Shown: piece by piece, positions 25,484 to 35,700 of the stretch
How positions within the stretch are numbered: position 1 is the first letter of the stretch
Layout: each line of letters opens with the position of its first letter
DNA from: Paenibacillus mesophilus
GTDB lineage: Bacteria > Bacillota > Bacilli > Paenibacillales > NBRC-103111
Length of the DNA stretch: 64,000 nucleotides
Assembly (NCBI RefSeq): GCF_005938385.1
Contig: NZ_VCRA01000014.1
Span: 62,001 to 126,000 of the forward strand
Direction of reading: 5' to 3'
Made by a program: the position numbers and the translations under genes
Notes under the pieces: generated by a model
Seen by the model: the letters and a program-made list of their open reading frames with translations, nothing else
What the model was told of the DNA's origin: nothing
The model's database searches: none

Positions 25484-26569
25484 ATGGAGTATTTATACTA
25501 CGGCATCGGTTTTCTCGCAGCATGTGCATTAGCCGTCATCCTGACACCTGCAGTAAAGCGGTTTGCCTTCTTTGTGGGAGCGGTAGATAAGCCGAATCAA
25601 CGCAAAGTACATACGCGCATTATGCCGCGTCTAGGCGGTTTGGCCGTATTTTTGGCATTCGTAGGGGCTTTTTTCGTCATCGCGCCGATGACGGACGATT
25701 TGAACTGGAGAGTCGCATCCGCCCTTCTGATCGGAGGTTCGCTGATCGTTTTGGTCGGAGCGTTGGACGATAGATTCGATTTGTCGCCGAAGACGAAGCT
25801 GCTTGTGGAATTGGTGGCTGCGATGGTTATCGTGTTCTACGGGGACATTCAGATCGATTTGGTCAATTTGCCGTTTGGCGATGTATTTGAACCGAAATGG
25901 TTGAGCGTTCCGCTCACGATTCTTTGGATCGTAGGCGTTACGAACGCGGTTAATTTGATCGACGGCCTGGATGGCTTGGCCGCTGGCGTATCCGGGATCG
26001 CCAATGCAACGATGCTCGTAATGGCCATCATGATGGGGAACGTTACGGTTATTCTCTTTAGTGCTCTACTGCTCGGAAGCATTATCGGCTTCCTATTTTA
26101 CAACTTCCATCCTGCCAAAATTTTTATGGGCGATTCGGGCGCGCTGTTTCTCGGCTTTTGTCTGGCGACGTTGTCGGTGCTCGGGTTCAAGCAAATTACA
26201 TTCGTATCGTTTATCGTTCCGATTCTGATTCTTGGCGTCCCGTTGTCGGACACGTTCTTTGCTATTGTGAGGCGGAAGCTTAACAAAATGCCGATATCGG
26301 TCGCGGACAAAAATCATTTGCACCATTGCTTGCTGCAGCTCGGGTTCGGCCACCGGAATACGGTGCTCGTCATTTACGGCGTTTCGCTCTTCTTCGGACT
26401 TTGCGCCATCCTGCTGTCGCAAACATCGCAATGGGTTGCGCTGGTACTCATTGCGGTTATCCTGTTCGTACTCCAAGTAGGGGCGGAAGCGATAGGGATC
26501 GTAAGCAAAAGCAAACGGCCCGTGTTGAACTTGTTTTTGCGAAGCAGGTCCAAGAACGTTTCCAAATAA
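25484..26569 (+). CDS. tagO: Undecaprenyl-phosphate GlcNAc-1-phosphate transferase (TagO/WecA type)
   Basis: 361-residue polytopic enzyme that starts wall-polymer synthesis by linking GlcNAc-1-phosphate to undecaprenyl phosphate on the inner face of the membrane. About ten or eleven helices. Motifs: VDKPNQRKVHTRIMPRLGG, the metal-binding DDR in VGALDDRFDL, VNLIDGLDGLAAG, FMGDSGALFLGF and NHLHHCLLQLGF (the HHH-type loop). The ATG at 25484 follows GGGGGTGGGG; the longer form from 25427 lacks a ribosome site. Position between csaB and the S-layer genes suggests it starts the polymer that anchors them. Confidence 0.92.
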   Translation: MEYLYYGIGFLAACALAVILTPAVKRFAFFVGAVDKPNQRKVHTRIMPRLGGLAVFLAFVGAFFVIAPMTDDLNWRVASALLIGGSLIVLVGALDDRFDLSPKTKLLVELVAAMVIVFYGDIQIDLVNLPFGDVFEPKWLSVPLTILWIVGVTNAVNLIDGLDGLAAGVSGIANATMLVMAIMMGNVTVILFSALLLGSIIGFLFYNFHPAKIFMGDSGALFLGFCLATLSVLGFKQITFVSFIVPILILGVPLSDTFFAIVRRKLNKMPISVADKNHLHHCLLQLGFGHRNTVLVIYGVSLFFGLCAILLSQTSQWVALVLIAVILFVLQVGAEAIGIVSKSKRPVLNLFLRSRSKNVSK

Positions 26570-26596
26570 ACGCATATTAATGAAGAAATCCAACGA

Positions 26597-26629
26597 ATCC
26601 CAGGCCGGAATGGCCGGGATTTTTTTTTG
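26597..26629 (+). terminator. Intrinsic terminator of the tagO-like gene
   Basis: ATCCC-A-GGCC and GGCC-GGGAT pair around GGAAT, followed by nine T residues. Confidence 0.92.
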
Positions 26630-26846
26630 TCTTACTTTTTGCGCCGAAATCTATAAAATTTCGACTTGATTTGACCGATAACAAAACTACGAGAATCTTT
26701 TCATAGGGAGAAGTTTGCCCTGTTGGAATAAAGAGAGCAGCATGGAGAGGAAGGAGTAGAAAGGGGAATCGGAATTCATACCTTAATAGCTCAAGCGGCA
26801 TGCAAAAAAATTCGTATAGTCAACACCCATTAAGGAGGAAACGGCT

Positions 26847-29800
26847 TTGAGAAAGACATATCGAAAATGGATGAGCCTAGTTCTCGTTCTGGCCATGCTG
26901 ATGAGTCTGCTTCCGGCCATGAGCGCGTATGCGGCTACCGCGAGAATTACGATAAAAGGCGTATACGTCTCCGATACGCAGCCGACGGATGAATCGTTAA
27001 TAACAAGATTGACGTCCAGTCCGGTCGACATATCGGCAACGATCGAGAACATCAGTGACTCGCAGCTGAGCGAGCTTTATTATGAAGTGACGAACATGAC
27101 TACGACGAAAACGCCCGTTGTGGAAAAAACGAATAAGGCGCAAAAGTCCGACCAGTTCGATATCACTTTCAAAAATGTTACGTTTACGGAAGGTTTGAAC
27201 AAAATCGTAATCAAGCTCGGTGAAACGAGCGTAATCTCTTCCGCTCCAGGGTGGGTTTATTTCACGCCTACAACTACGCTTACAACGATAAATATTAACG
27301 GACAAGCGTTTCAAGACGGCAAAATGTACCCGGAGAATCCGGCCCAATCTACCGTTCTGAATATTTCCGGAACCGCTCCGAATGCGACCGAGGTAAAGGC
27401 GTATACGGAAGGCAATCCGAATCCGATTAACGCGTATTTGAGCAACGGCGAATTTTTCTTTGTTGCCGACGATGTGAATAATTCGCAATCTACCGCCAAC
27501 TTGCGTCTTCGTGCAGGGGATAACCCGATGACCATCATGGCCGTCAACAACACGAAGACGTATCAAATCAACAAAAATTTGATCTATAATAATGGCTTGC
27601 CCTTCGCGTTCAATGCCAAGATTAAAGAGCTTCCGACTCCGCCGGACCCAAGCATTGTCGCGAAGGACTTGATCAAAAATCCGACGGTTACGACTTCAAA
27701 GGTCAATATTTCGGCGCTTTTGAAAAACGATCTGACTACACTCGGAGATCTTCAATACAATTTCGTAGACGTGCTTGTCGGCGGTCAGAGATTCGGACCG
27801 TATAACTTGTCCGGTGCCGCAGCGGCTCCGAAAACGTCGGGCGTTGCTCCAAATATTGTGTATGAGGGACATAGCACGACGAGATTGTTTGTTTCCGGCG
27901 AAGCGTTGAGCAGCTCGATCAAATTGACGTTGACCGACAATGTCGGTGCCGTCGTTCTCCAAAACAAACCGCCCGAAGGCGTAAACTCGTCAAAAACGGC
28001 GGCCGTATATGACTTTCCAGCGGGGACGTTTCAAAAGGCTAAAAGCCCGTACAAGGTTGAGCTGCGTAACGGAGATGCTCCGGCGCCCGTATTGCATAAA
28101 GATCCATACTCCGTTACGGTTAACGCGCCCGCATCGCCATTGCCGCCGGTCGTAAGCACTACAGTACCGGAGATCGATGCAGTTTCCCCTGCCAGTCCGA
28201 TATTTGCCAAAGCGGGACAAACTCCTATGCCGCAGCCGCAATTCGTTGTGGGCGGTGTATTAGATCCCGCGGACTTTGCGGTCAGCTATACCGATTTGAC
28301 CGGCAAGCCGGTCGGTCAATCGGCGGTGGTAACGTCGAGTAATGACGGTACGAATACGACTCTTACTTTTGCGGGACCTACCGTTACGACGGAAGGATTA
28401 TATAAGTACAAGCTGACTTACAAAAGCGTACCATTAACGGAAACAGCCTTCGAGATTGCGCGTAAAGATCCTGATTTGCCGACGGCACAAATTACCGGTT
28501 CGTTGAATATGACAAAGACGACTTCGCCAACGACGATTTATGTTGCGGGAACGAATTTGGGGACCATCGCCGGTGATATTGTTAATCCGCGGCTTGTCAA
28601 TTTGAGCAATGCTGCCGATGTTATCCCTTTAAAGGTGTTCGAGGTTCGGGGGACAGCAATTTTGTTCCAGCCGATTGCCAACAATGCGGATCCATCGAAT
28701 CCTGTTCTGGGGCAAACAAACTTGACATCAGGGGCCAACTATAAGATCACGTTCGAAAAACAGATGAGGTATCCGAACGGGGATCTGGTTACTGGTCTCA
28801 TACCAACTGTTTCGACAGGAGATGTCGTAACAAACAGCGTTTACGTATCAACGGCAACGAGCCCGGCGAATGTCGACGCGGTTACGACTCCACAGGTACT
28901 GCTCTCCGAGGTAAATACGGCATCCTTTTCCGTTCAAGGAAACGGATTTACGGATTCCACGAGAGTGTCGGTCATCGTAGCGAATGAAGATGGAACGAAC
29001 CAGCGCAGTGCCAGAATTGCTTCCGTATCACCTGACGGAAAAACGATTCTCGGCGATTTTACCAACATCTCGGGTATAAGCGCAGGTACTTATTTGTTAA
29101 GAGTTGCTTATAATAACGTCTTATTGGGTCAATATCCGTTCACGATCGCGGATCCGTCGCCGACCGGATTTACAACGTCGGGATCGACGATGAGCGTGAC
29201 GGGCATCAATTTCGGAAGAGACATCTCCAAGCTGAAGCTCAGATTTGTATCCAACGATAATGCTTCCTATATATTGGAGGCTATGGCAACCGGGATCGTA
29301 TCGGGCAGAACGGTTAACTTTACTAAACCGTCGGACCTGTCTAACGGGACTTATACAGTCAGCGTGCTCTACAATGACAACGTAGTAGGGAACCCGTTTG
29401 TATTTAGCGTCAGTGCGACAGCTTCGCAGCTGAATGAAGTTTCCGAATGGTCGCAGCCCGGAAAGTACAAGGTATTCAATTTCTCCGCCGATCTGGATAT
29501 TCCGTCCGATCGGACGCAGTTGGTACAGTTTAAATTTTACAACACGATTACAGATGATATTCCGGTTACCGCGTATACGTTCAATTATGTAAATAATAGT
29601 TTGCCATACGTAGAGAGCGTGGATATGTTATCGGAGCGGGTAGTCAACAATATATCCGAGCTTCCGAAGACGTTCCGGGTGTTGGCCAATGCTCACACGC
29701 AAAAACTCAACTTGTACCTTGGGGAGTTCACGAACAATTCGAGCATTTATGCGACCGTTCCCTACGATACGGACAATCAACCGACAGATTCGACAACGGG

Positions 29801-32243
29801 AGTAAATTTACGCGTATTTACGTTTAGCCTTCCCGCTACAATCCCAAACGGACCGACGCAGCTAACGATCGTTCCAAGCTCGGATTCTACGTATGCGGAT
29901 AAAACGAAGACGGCGGAAAATTTATCGGGCAAAAAGCAGTATGACTTGCTGATCTCGAATACGCCGTATTTGATCGTCAATAACATTTATAATGGCATGG
30001 TCGTGAAAACACCGGGTACGCAGATCACATGCGATCGCGGAGGATTGACCGGAAGCTGCGTATCGGGCCGCATCGTCAACATACCTAATGTAACGGCAGG
30101 CGGTGATAATCGAGTAGAAGTAACGCTGAACGGCATTGCCAATACCTCGATGCTGGTTGCTACGGACAATACGTTTACTTTATTGATTTCCGACCTGCGT
30201 GAAGGGAAGAACACGCTCGTCTTTAAAATTTATATCAACAAAGTTCTGGTTACGACTACTTCTTACGAGATATTTGTATTCAGCACCGACGCTCCGGAAT
30301 TTATATCGGTGAATCCGGTCGAAACGACGGATGTGAAAAAATTTATAGCCGGAACAAATCCCGATACGTATGCGACGAGTGAAACAGCTGTTGCTTTCTC
30401 CGGTCAATTCGCTAATGCATCGGAAGTCAGGCTCACAGTCCGGACGAAGGATGCGAACGGGACGCCAGTCGTCAAATACGACCGACGCTATGGCAGCAAT
30501 TACGGAAACATTGAACCACAAAGCAACAATCCAGGCTATTTCAACTCCATCGGATCGGGACAGTTCCGTACGAATTCGATACCGTTGTTGTCCAAAGGCG
30601 ATACCATCTTCGAATTCTCAATTATGAATGCGTCGGGTATTACGGTGACGAAGGTTATTACTATTAACCGCGAGCCTCTACCTTATATCATCAAGTCCCC
30701 GAAACTAATCAAGAACGAGAAAAATGAGGATCAAGCCAATATCAACAGCAATTATGTCGAGGTGCAGATTGAAGCCGAGAACGCGACTTCCGTGTTATTC
30801 GGCAAAGAAGAAGCTGTTGTTCGCGAAGTGACGGAGAATGGCGTCAAGAAAAATCACTTTTTCTACGAAGTAACCGGATTGAAGGCCGGCAAAAATACAG
30901 TGAGGTTCACCGTAGTTCGCGGTACGGAGAAATCGAACGGCAGCTTCGTGCTGTATAATACGGATACGGCCGTTGAAGGAGCGCAATATAAAGCTCCGCT
31001 GCAATCGACCACGACCGTATTTGACGGCCAGCTTTCATTGAAATTTCCGAAAGGAACCAACTTCATTCGTAATGAGCCGGGAGCGATAAACCAATTCCTG
31101 ACTTCGGACCGAAAAATTTTATACGGTATCGCCAGCAAAACGGACGGGCGCGTAGACAAAATCAAGCATCCTTCAGCTACGGACGGACAGATCGGCAATC
31201 CGAATCCCGTTATTGACGGCGTCGGCAAGCTGATGCTAACCGAAACGACAGGGCGCTTCCGCTCGGCCAGCAATTTGTTCTGGGTCGATGCCGGTACGAT
31301 CAAGAAGAACGAAACGGATATGATCAAGGCATTAAACGGAAGCGGGCGGTTGCCTTACGACAAGGAAGAGTTTTATCTTAGAACGCAACAAGATATGGTT
31401 GTCCCGACCGAGCGCGGAACTCTTACCTTGAAGTATGACTCTTACATCCGGGATGATGCATGGAAGTACTTGAGCGTATATCATTTCGATATTTATGAGG
31501 ACTACACGGGTATCGTTCAAGGTCGCTGGAAAAACCTCGGTGGCGTTGTCGATGCGGCTAAGAATACGATAACCGTACCGTTCGAGACATTCGGCTATTA
31601 TCAAGTCGTGTATATGGACAAGAGCTTCGATGACGTGACTGGGCATCCTTGGGCTCGTAACGATCTGGATACACTTTACGCCAAAGGATATATGCAGAAC
31701 AAGGAAAGCTCCAGCTTCGTACCAAACGATTCGATTACGAGAGGCGAATTCGCCACCATGCTCGTAAAAATATTTGACCTGCCTTTGCAATATACGGAAG
31801 TTCCGACTTTCTCAGACGTTCAAAGAGTAAATTTGCTAACCAAGCTGTACGACTATAAGTATATCGAGACGGCCGCGAAGGCCGGTATCGTGCGCGGAGC
31901 GGCCGGTGGCCGATTCATGCCGGATAACGCCGTTACCCGTCAGGATGCTGCGATCATGATTGCCAGAGCCGCCGATTTGAAGCTGCAATCGGAGTCCAAC
32001 TTGGACAAAGTGTTGGCGAACTTGCGCAAATCATTTACCGACGGCGATAGCATCGATATTTACGCCAGAACGGCCGTAGAAGCCGTTACGAATGCAGGCT
32101 TGATCCAGGGTAAGGAAAACGTCTTGCTCCAGGGACAAACCAAAACGACCGTGCGGTTCGACCCGCTTGAAACGTTCACCCGGGCGGAAGCCGCTGCTGT
32201 TGCCATTCGCGTTCTGAAGAACCAGAAGAAAATACCGAAATAA
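26847..32243 (+). CDS. Very large surface protein with IPT/TIG-like repeats and C-terminal SLH domains
   Basis: 1798 residues. The TTG start follows a strong TAAGGAGG. The signal peptide is clear (cleavage near SAYAAT, residue 29). Most of the protein is a run of beta-rich repeats; several have the IPT/TIG-like start V.G.(N/G)F, for example FSVQGNGFTDSTRVSV, MSVTGINFGRDISKL and IYVAGTNLGTIAG. A Cys pair (TCDRGGLTGSC, about residue 1065) is the only one noticed. SLH domains occupy about 1590-1798, starting FDDVTGHPWARNDLD, FSDVQRVN and a last degenerate copy with a long insertion. It should be a wall-anchored rod-like protein, possibly a second S-layer component or adhesin; the function is not known. 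Confidence 0.85.
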   Translation: MRKTYRKWMSLVLVLAMLMSLLPAMSAYAATARITIKGVYVSDTQPTDESLITRLTSSPVDISATIENISDSQLSELYYEVTNMTTTKTPVVEKTNKAQKSDQFDITFKNVTFTEGLNKIVIKLGETSVISSAPGWVYFTPTTTLTTININGQAFQDGKMYPENPAQSTVLNISGTAPNATEVKAYTEGNPNPINAYLSNGEFFFVADDVNNSQSTANLRLRAGDNPMTIMAVNNTKTYQINKNLIYNNGLPFAFNAKIKELPTPPDPSIVAKDLIKNPTVTTSKVNISALLKNDLTTLGDLQYNFVDVLVGGQRFGPYNLSGAAAAPKTSGVAPNIVYEGHSTTRLFVSGEALSSSIKLTLTDNVGAVVLQNKPPEGVNSSKTAAVYDFPAGTFQKAKSPYKVELRNGDAPAPVLHKDPYSVTVNAPASPLPPVVSTTVPEIDAVSPASPIFAKAGQTPMPQPQFVVGGVLDPADFAVSYTDLTGKPVGQSAVVTSSNDGTNTTLTFAGPTVTTEGLYKYKLTYKSVPLTETAFEIARKDPDLPTAQITGSLNMTKTTSPTTIYVAGTNLGTIAGDIVNPRLVNLSNAADVIPLKVFEVRGTAILFQPIANNADPSNPVLGQTNLTSGANYKITFEKQMRYPNGDLVTGLIPTVSTGDVVTNSVYVSTATSPANVDAVTTPQVLLSEVNTASFSVQGNGFTDSTRVSVIVANEDGTNQRSARIASVSPDGKTILGDFTNISGISAGTYLLRVAYNNVLLGQYPFTIADPSPTGFTTSGSTMSVTGINFGRDISKLKLRFVSNDNASYILEAMATGIVSGRTVNFTKPSDLSNGTYTVSVLYNDNVVGNPFVFSVSATASQLNEVSEWSQPGKYKVFNFSADLDIPSDRTQLVQFKFYNTITDDIPVTAYTFNYVNNSLPYVESVDMLSERVVNNISELPKTFRVLANAHTQKLNLYLGEFTNNSSIYATVPYDTDNQPTDSTTGVNLRVFTFSLPATIPNGPTQLTIVPSSDSTYADKTKTAENLSGKKQYDLLISNTPYLIVNNIYNGMVVKTPGTQITCDRGGLTGSCVSGRIVNIPNVTAGGDNRVEVTLNGIANTSMLVATDNTFTLLISDLREGKNTLVFKIYINKVLVTTTSYEIFVFSTDAPEFISVNPVETTDVKKFIAGTNPDTYATSETAVAFSGQFANASEVRLTVRTKDANGTPVVKYDRRYGSNYGNIEPQSNNPGYFNSIGSGQFRTNSIPLLSKGDTIFEFSIMNASGITVTKVITINREPLPYIIKSPKLIKNEKNEDQANINSNYVEVQIEAENATSVLFGKEEAVVREVTENGVKKNHFFYEVTGLKAGKNTVRFTVVRGTEKSNGSFVLYNTDTAVEGAQYKAPLQSTTTVFDGQLSLKFPKGTNFIRNEPGAINQFLTSDRKILYGIASKTDGRVDKIKHPSATDGQIGNPNPVIDGVGKLMLTETTGRFRSASNLFWVDAGTIKKNETDMIKALNGSGRLPYDKEEFYLRTQQDMVVPTERGTLTLKYDSYIRDDAWKYLSVYHFDIYEDYTGIVQGRWKNLGGVVDAAKNTITVPFETFGYYQVVYMDKSFDDVTGHPWARNDLDTLYAKGYMQNKESSSFVPNDSITRGEFATMLVKIFDLPLQYTEVPTFSDVQRVNLLTKLYDYKYIETAAKAGIVRGAAGGRFMPDNAVTRQDAAIMIARAADLKLQSESNLDKVLANLRKSFTDGDSIDIYARTAVEAVTNAGLIQGKENVLLQGQTKTTVRFDPLETFTRAEAAAVAIRVLKNQKKIPK

Positions 32244-32256
32244 AAGCGGGATAAGG

Positions 32257-32290
32257 CTGCCGGATCGGCTTCGATCCGGCAGTTTAATTT
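32257..32290 (+). terminator. Terminator of the 1798-residue surface protein gene
   Basis: CTGCCGGATCG and CGATCCGGCAG pair perfectly over 11 bp around GCTT; a short TTTAATTT follows. Confidence 0.82.
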
Positions 32291-32554
32291 ACGAAAAAAT
32301 GGATGGAAACATGGAAAATACTTCGTAATGACGAATGTTGCAGATGCAGGTATACTTGGAATGTAGCAAACGATATACGAGCTGCTATACGCAAGGTTGG
32401 AAGCCCCAGAGGTTGAGCGCATCACATAGAAAAGTTTTTTCGAAAAGTCGCAACTTTTTTCGAAACGCTGCGTTTAATTAGGTGAACCGACAAACAACGC
32501 ACAGCAAACACATAAGAAACCGGGCGCACAGTGGTACTTTTTCACAATTTATGC

Positions 32555-32583
32555 TTTACGGTATGAAAGCACCATTGTATAAT
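32555..32583 (+). promoter_or_regulatory. Sigma-A promoter of the S-layer gene
   Basis: TTTACG, 17-base spacer, perfect TATAAT. Transcription should start near 32590, giving a leader of about 195 bases to the signal-peptide ATG at 32785, or about 117 bases to the upstream in-frame ATG at 32707. Confidence 0.68.
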
Positions 32584-32685
32584 GTTATAGTGGCGTCTAT
32601 GTCTCTAGTTTTTCTACTTCGACAGTTTACTAGTTTCTGCGACAAAAGTTGCAGAGTCCAAATAGGAAGTAGCGCTCAAAACTCT

Positions 32686-32787
32686 GGGAAGGAGGTGAAT
32701 TGGCCGATGAGTATGAAGAGCTTACAAATTAAATTAAACTCTCAAACATCGAATGATGATAATCGAGGAGGAGAAAAAAAGGTTATG
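32686..32787 (+). promoter_or_regulatory. Two tandem in-frame translation starts of the S-layer gene
   Basis: Site 1: GGGAAGGAGGTG at 32686 followed by ATG 32707. Site 2: GAGGAGGAG at 32765 followed by ATG 32785, 26 codons downstream in the same frame. The intervening peptide is polar (SMKSLQIKLNSQTSNDDN) and precedes the real signal peptide. The two Shine-Dalgarno elements are about equally strong; the spacings (11 and 13 bases) are both a little long. Confidence 0.72.
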
Positions 32788-35700
32788 AAGAAAAGCTTGT
32801 CTGTACTCGTAGCATCTGCTATGGTGTCGTCCATTTTCGCATCCGTTGCATTCGCAGCTGATTTGACGACCCAACAAAAATTGGATGAATTGATCAAACT
32901 GGGGATCTTCGACAAAGACGGAACAGGTAACGGTTCCGAACTGAACGCGAACATGTCCCGTGAGCAATTGGCAAAAATCCTTGCCAAACTGAAGGATCTG
33001 AAAGAAGTAACCGGAACTAGCTACACGGACGTTGCTGCAGACCGTTGGTCCGCTGGCTTCATCCAAGCTGTTTCCAAAGCAACTCCAATGTTAATGGATG
33101 GCAAAGCGACTGGTATTTTTGATCCAGCTGGCAACGTAACGCTTGAAGAACTGGCAGCTGTAGCTGTTCGTGCTTTGGGTCTGCAACAAAACACAACCGC
33201 TACCGTTAAAGGTAACGTATCCGATTGGGCTAAAGGTTATGTAGCAGCTGCAATCGCCAACGGTTTGTTGAGCGAAAAAACAGACTACACGAAACCGGCT
33301 ATCCGCTCCGAGCTGGTTGAAGCTTCCTACAGCGCTCAACAAGCTATCGCAGCTTCGCAAAAACCGGCTAAAGCTTCGGTGAAATCCGCTAAAGCAACTG
33401 GCGTTTCGAAAATCGAAGTAGCTTTGGATCGCGACGTTGATGATAAAGTAGCAAAATTATCCGTGAAGAAAGGTTCGGTTGAAATTGCTATTGCTTCGAC
33501 GACATGGTCTACAGACAAGAAAACGGCAACGTTGACGCTGAAAGATGCTAAAATCAGCGAAGGCGAGTACACCGTAACGCTTGGTGGTTTGGCTGCTGCC
33601 GATATTGGAACGGCATCCGCGACCTTCAAAGGTGAAAACGAAAAAGTAACGAAGCTTGAATTTGCTACGACGAGCGACACAATTGCACAAAGCACAAAAG
33701 CTCGCATACAATTCCGTGCCGTCAACCAATATAACGAAGCTAGCGCATTGAGCGCTGGTAACTTTACGGCTACGACTCCGGGCTTCAACAACAGCGGCAT
33801 TACTAAAGATGACAAAAACAATTTCATTTTGACGATTGATACGATGTATCGTCCTGGGTCCACGACCGAAAAGCACAATCCAGGTACCGCTATTGTGCCG
33901 GTGTACATCTACGAGAACGATACGCGTTTTTCCGTACAACAGAACTTCAAGCTTGGTTCGGAGCCGTTCGTAACCAAAATGGAGCTGGGTGATGTTAAAT
34001 ATCCGTCTGGCAAAACATCCATTACGAGTTCTGGGGAATATGCTACGATTCCGGTAACGATTTATGATCAATTCGGCAACCCGATGGCCTATGACAGCCA
34101 AACAACGTGGACTTACAACAAATATACAATTCCATATTCGGATAAAGTAGATGTTAAATTCGAAGATTTCGACAACGATAACTTCGGTGAAGTGCGTGTG
34201 ACATTGAGTGGTCGCGCAGAAAAAAGCGAAGATTATAACGTCACGTTGCAAATTGGCGGAGCAAACAATTCTAAAACAGTTAAAGTGGCTTCTGTGAAGT
34301 TGGCCACGAAAATTGTATTCGGCAATGAATCGGATTCGTTGAATGAAGGTGACGTTAGAGACGTATACATTCCGATTATTGCATATGATGAAGCTGGCAA
34401 CGAATTGACAGCTGACGAAATTGTTGACGATGAGAACTACAATCGAATCAAGATTGATGCCAGCAATGTAAAAGGTACAGGTGCCGGTGAAAAAGTTGTT
34501 ATCGAAAAATCGGGTCCTTACAAAGGTCAGCTCCACATTTCGTCCGTCGAAGCGAAAGCGGGATCGTACGCATTTATCAGCGCTTACTTGGATTCGAGAA
34601 CAGGCAACAACAGCTACATTACAAAGAACATTCCGATCAGCAGAGCGCGTACCCCGGACAAGATTAGTGTTGTTACGGCTAACGCACCGAAATCCGCTGG
34701 TGGAGCATCAAACTTCAAATTGGTTGTACTTGACCAAAACGGCAAACAGCTTGACAATGTTGGTACCGTTTCTGAAAATGGTCAAAATGTAACATATTCT
34801 GTTTACGTTGATTACAAGTTTACTGACAAAAACGGCAATGTAATAACTGATACTAACGTAAACAACATCAGAGTGACTAGATTGGACCGTCTTGGCAAAG
34901 CATCCGATCAATTTGTAAATGCCGGTAATATTCCATCGGCTGATGCTAGAACGTACAAAGACAGCTTGGCTAACTTCAACACTACCTATCAGTTCCTCCG
35001 CAATAATACTACTAACGCGGCTCTTGCTAATGGCAGAGGCGAGAAGGTAGAGTATAAAGCCCAGTTGCGCAGATCGCTGGATGGCGGAGTAACGAATACG
35101 GTTATCTCGGAATCAATCAGAACGTTCACGTTGATTGACTATGATACAGCAGACTTGACTTATACGGTTACGAAACCTGCTACATTGTACGCTACGAAAG
35201 ACAGCCCTGTGCTGGATTCGACACAAGCAACTACAACAGGTATTCAGGACAGACTTCCGAGCGTAACGGCTAAAGATAGCGCAGGCGATAACGTAATATT
35301 GCCGGCGAGCGGTATTTTCTCGGTAACGAGCAGCGTATACTCCGTAGCACAAGCAAGCACGGCTGGAGTACTCGGCTATACACCGGGCAAAACAATCTTG
35401 ACTGTTGGTTATAAAACGCTGAAGAAGGAAGACAGAGTCGTTAACAATCTGGAAGTAGAAGTTAAGGGCGATGTTCCGTTTGTTAACGCTGTAACCTCGG
35501 ATTCAACAGTGTCCATTTCCAAAGGCGAGAAGTACAATACTGGTGCTACGGGTGGTGGAACAGAATACACCAAAGCATGGCAGTTCATGAACCTGAAAGT
35601 TGCTGACCAGTATGGTATTTCTTATGCGGAAGACAATATCAGTGCATATGATAAGATCACTGGAGTAATTTACACGATTACGCCATCCGATCCTGCTAAA

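Larger units (their letters stand above)
32244..32706 (+). other. Gene-free leader region of the S-layer gene
   Basis: About 460 bases. It holds the terminator of the 1798-residue gene (32257), a hairpin with paired direct repeats TTTTTTCGAAA at 32435 and 32455, a sigma-A-type promoter at 32555 and the start of a 195-base untranslated leader. One frame stays open across part of it and joins the S-layer gene, but only its last part (from 32707) has a ribosome site. Confidence 0.7.

Noticed and set aside
32482..32706. N-terminal extension of the S-layer frame back to 32482
   Set aside because: It crosses the promoter at 32555 and has no ribosome site; only the part from 32707 is kept as a possible extension.
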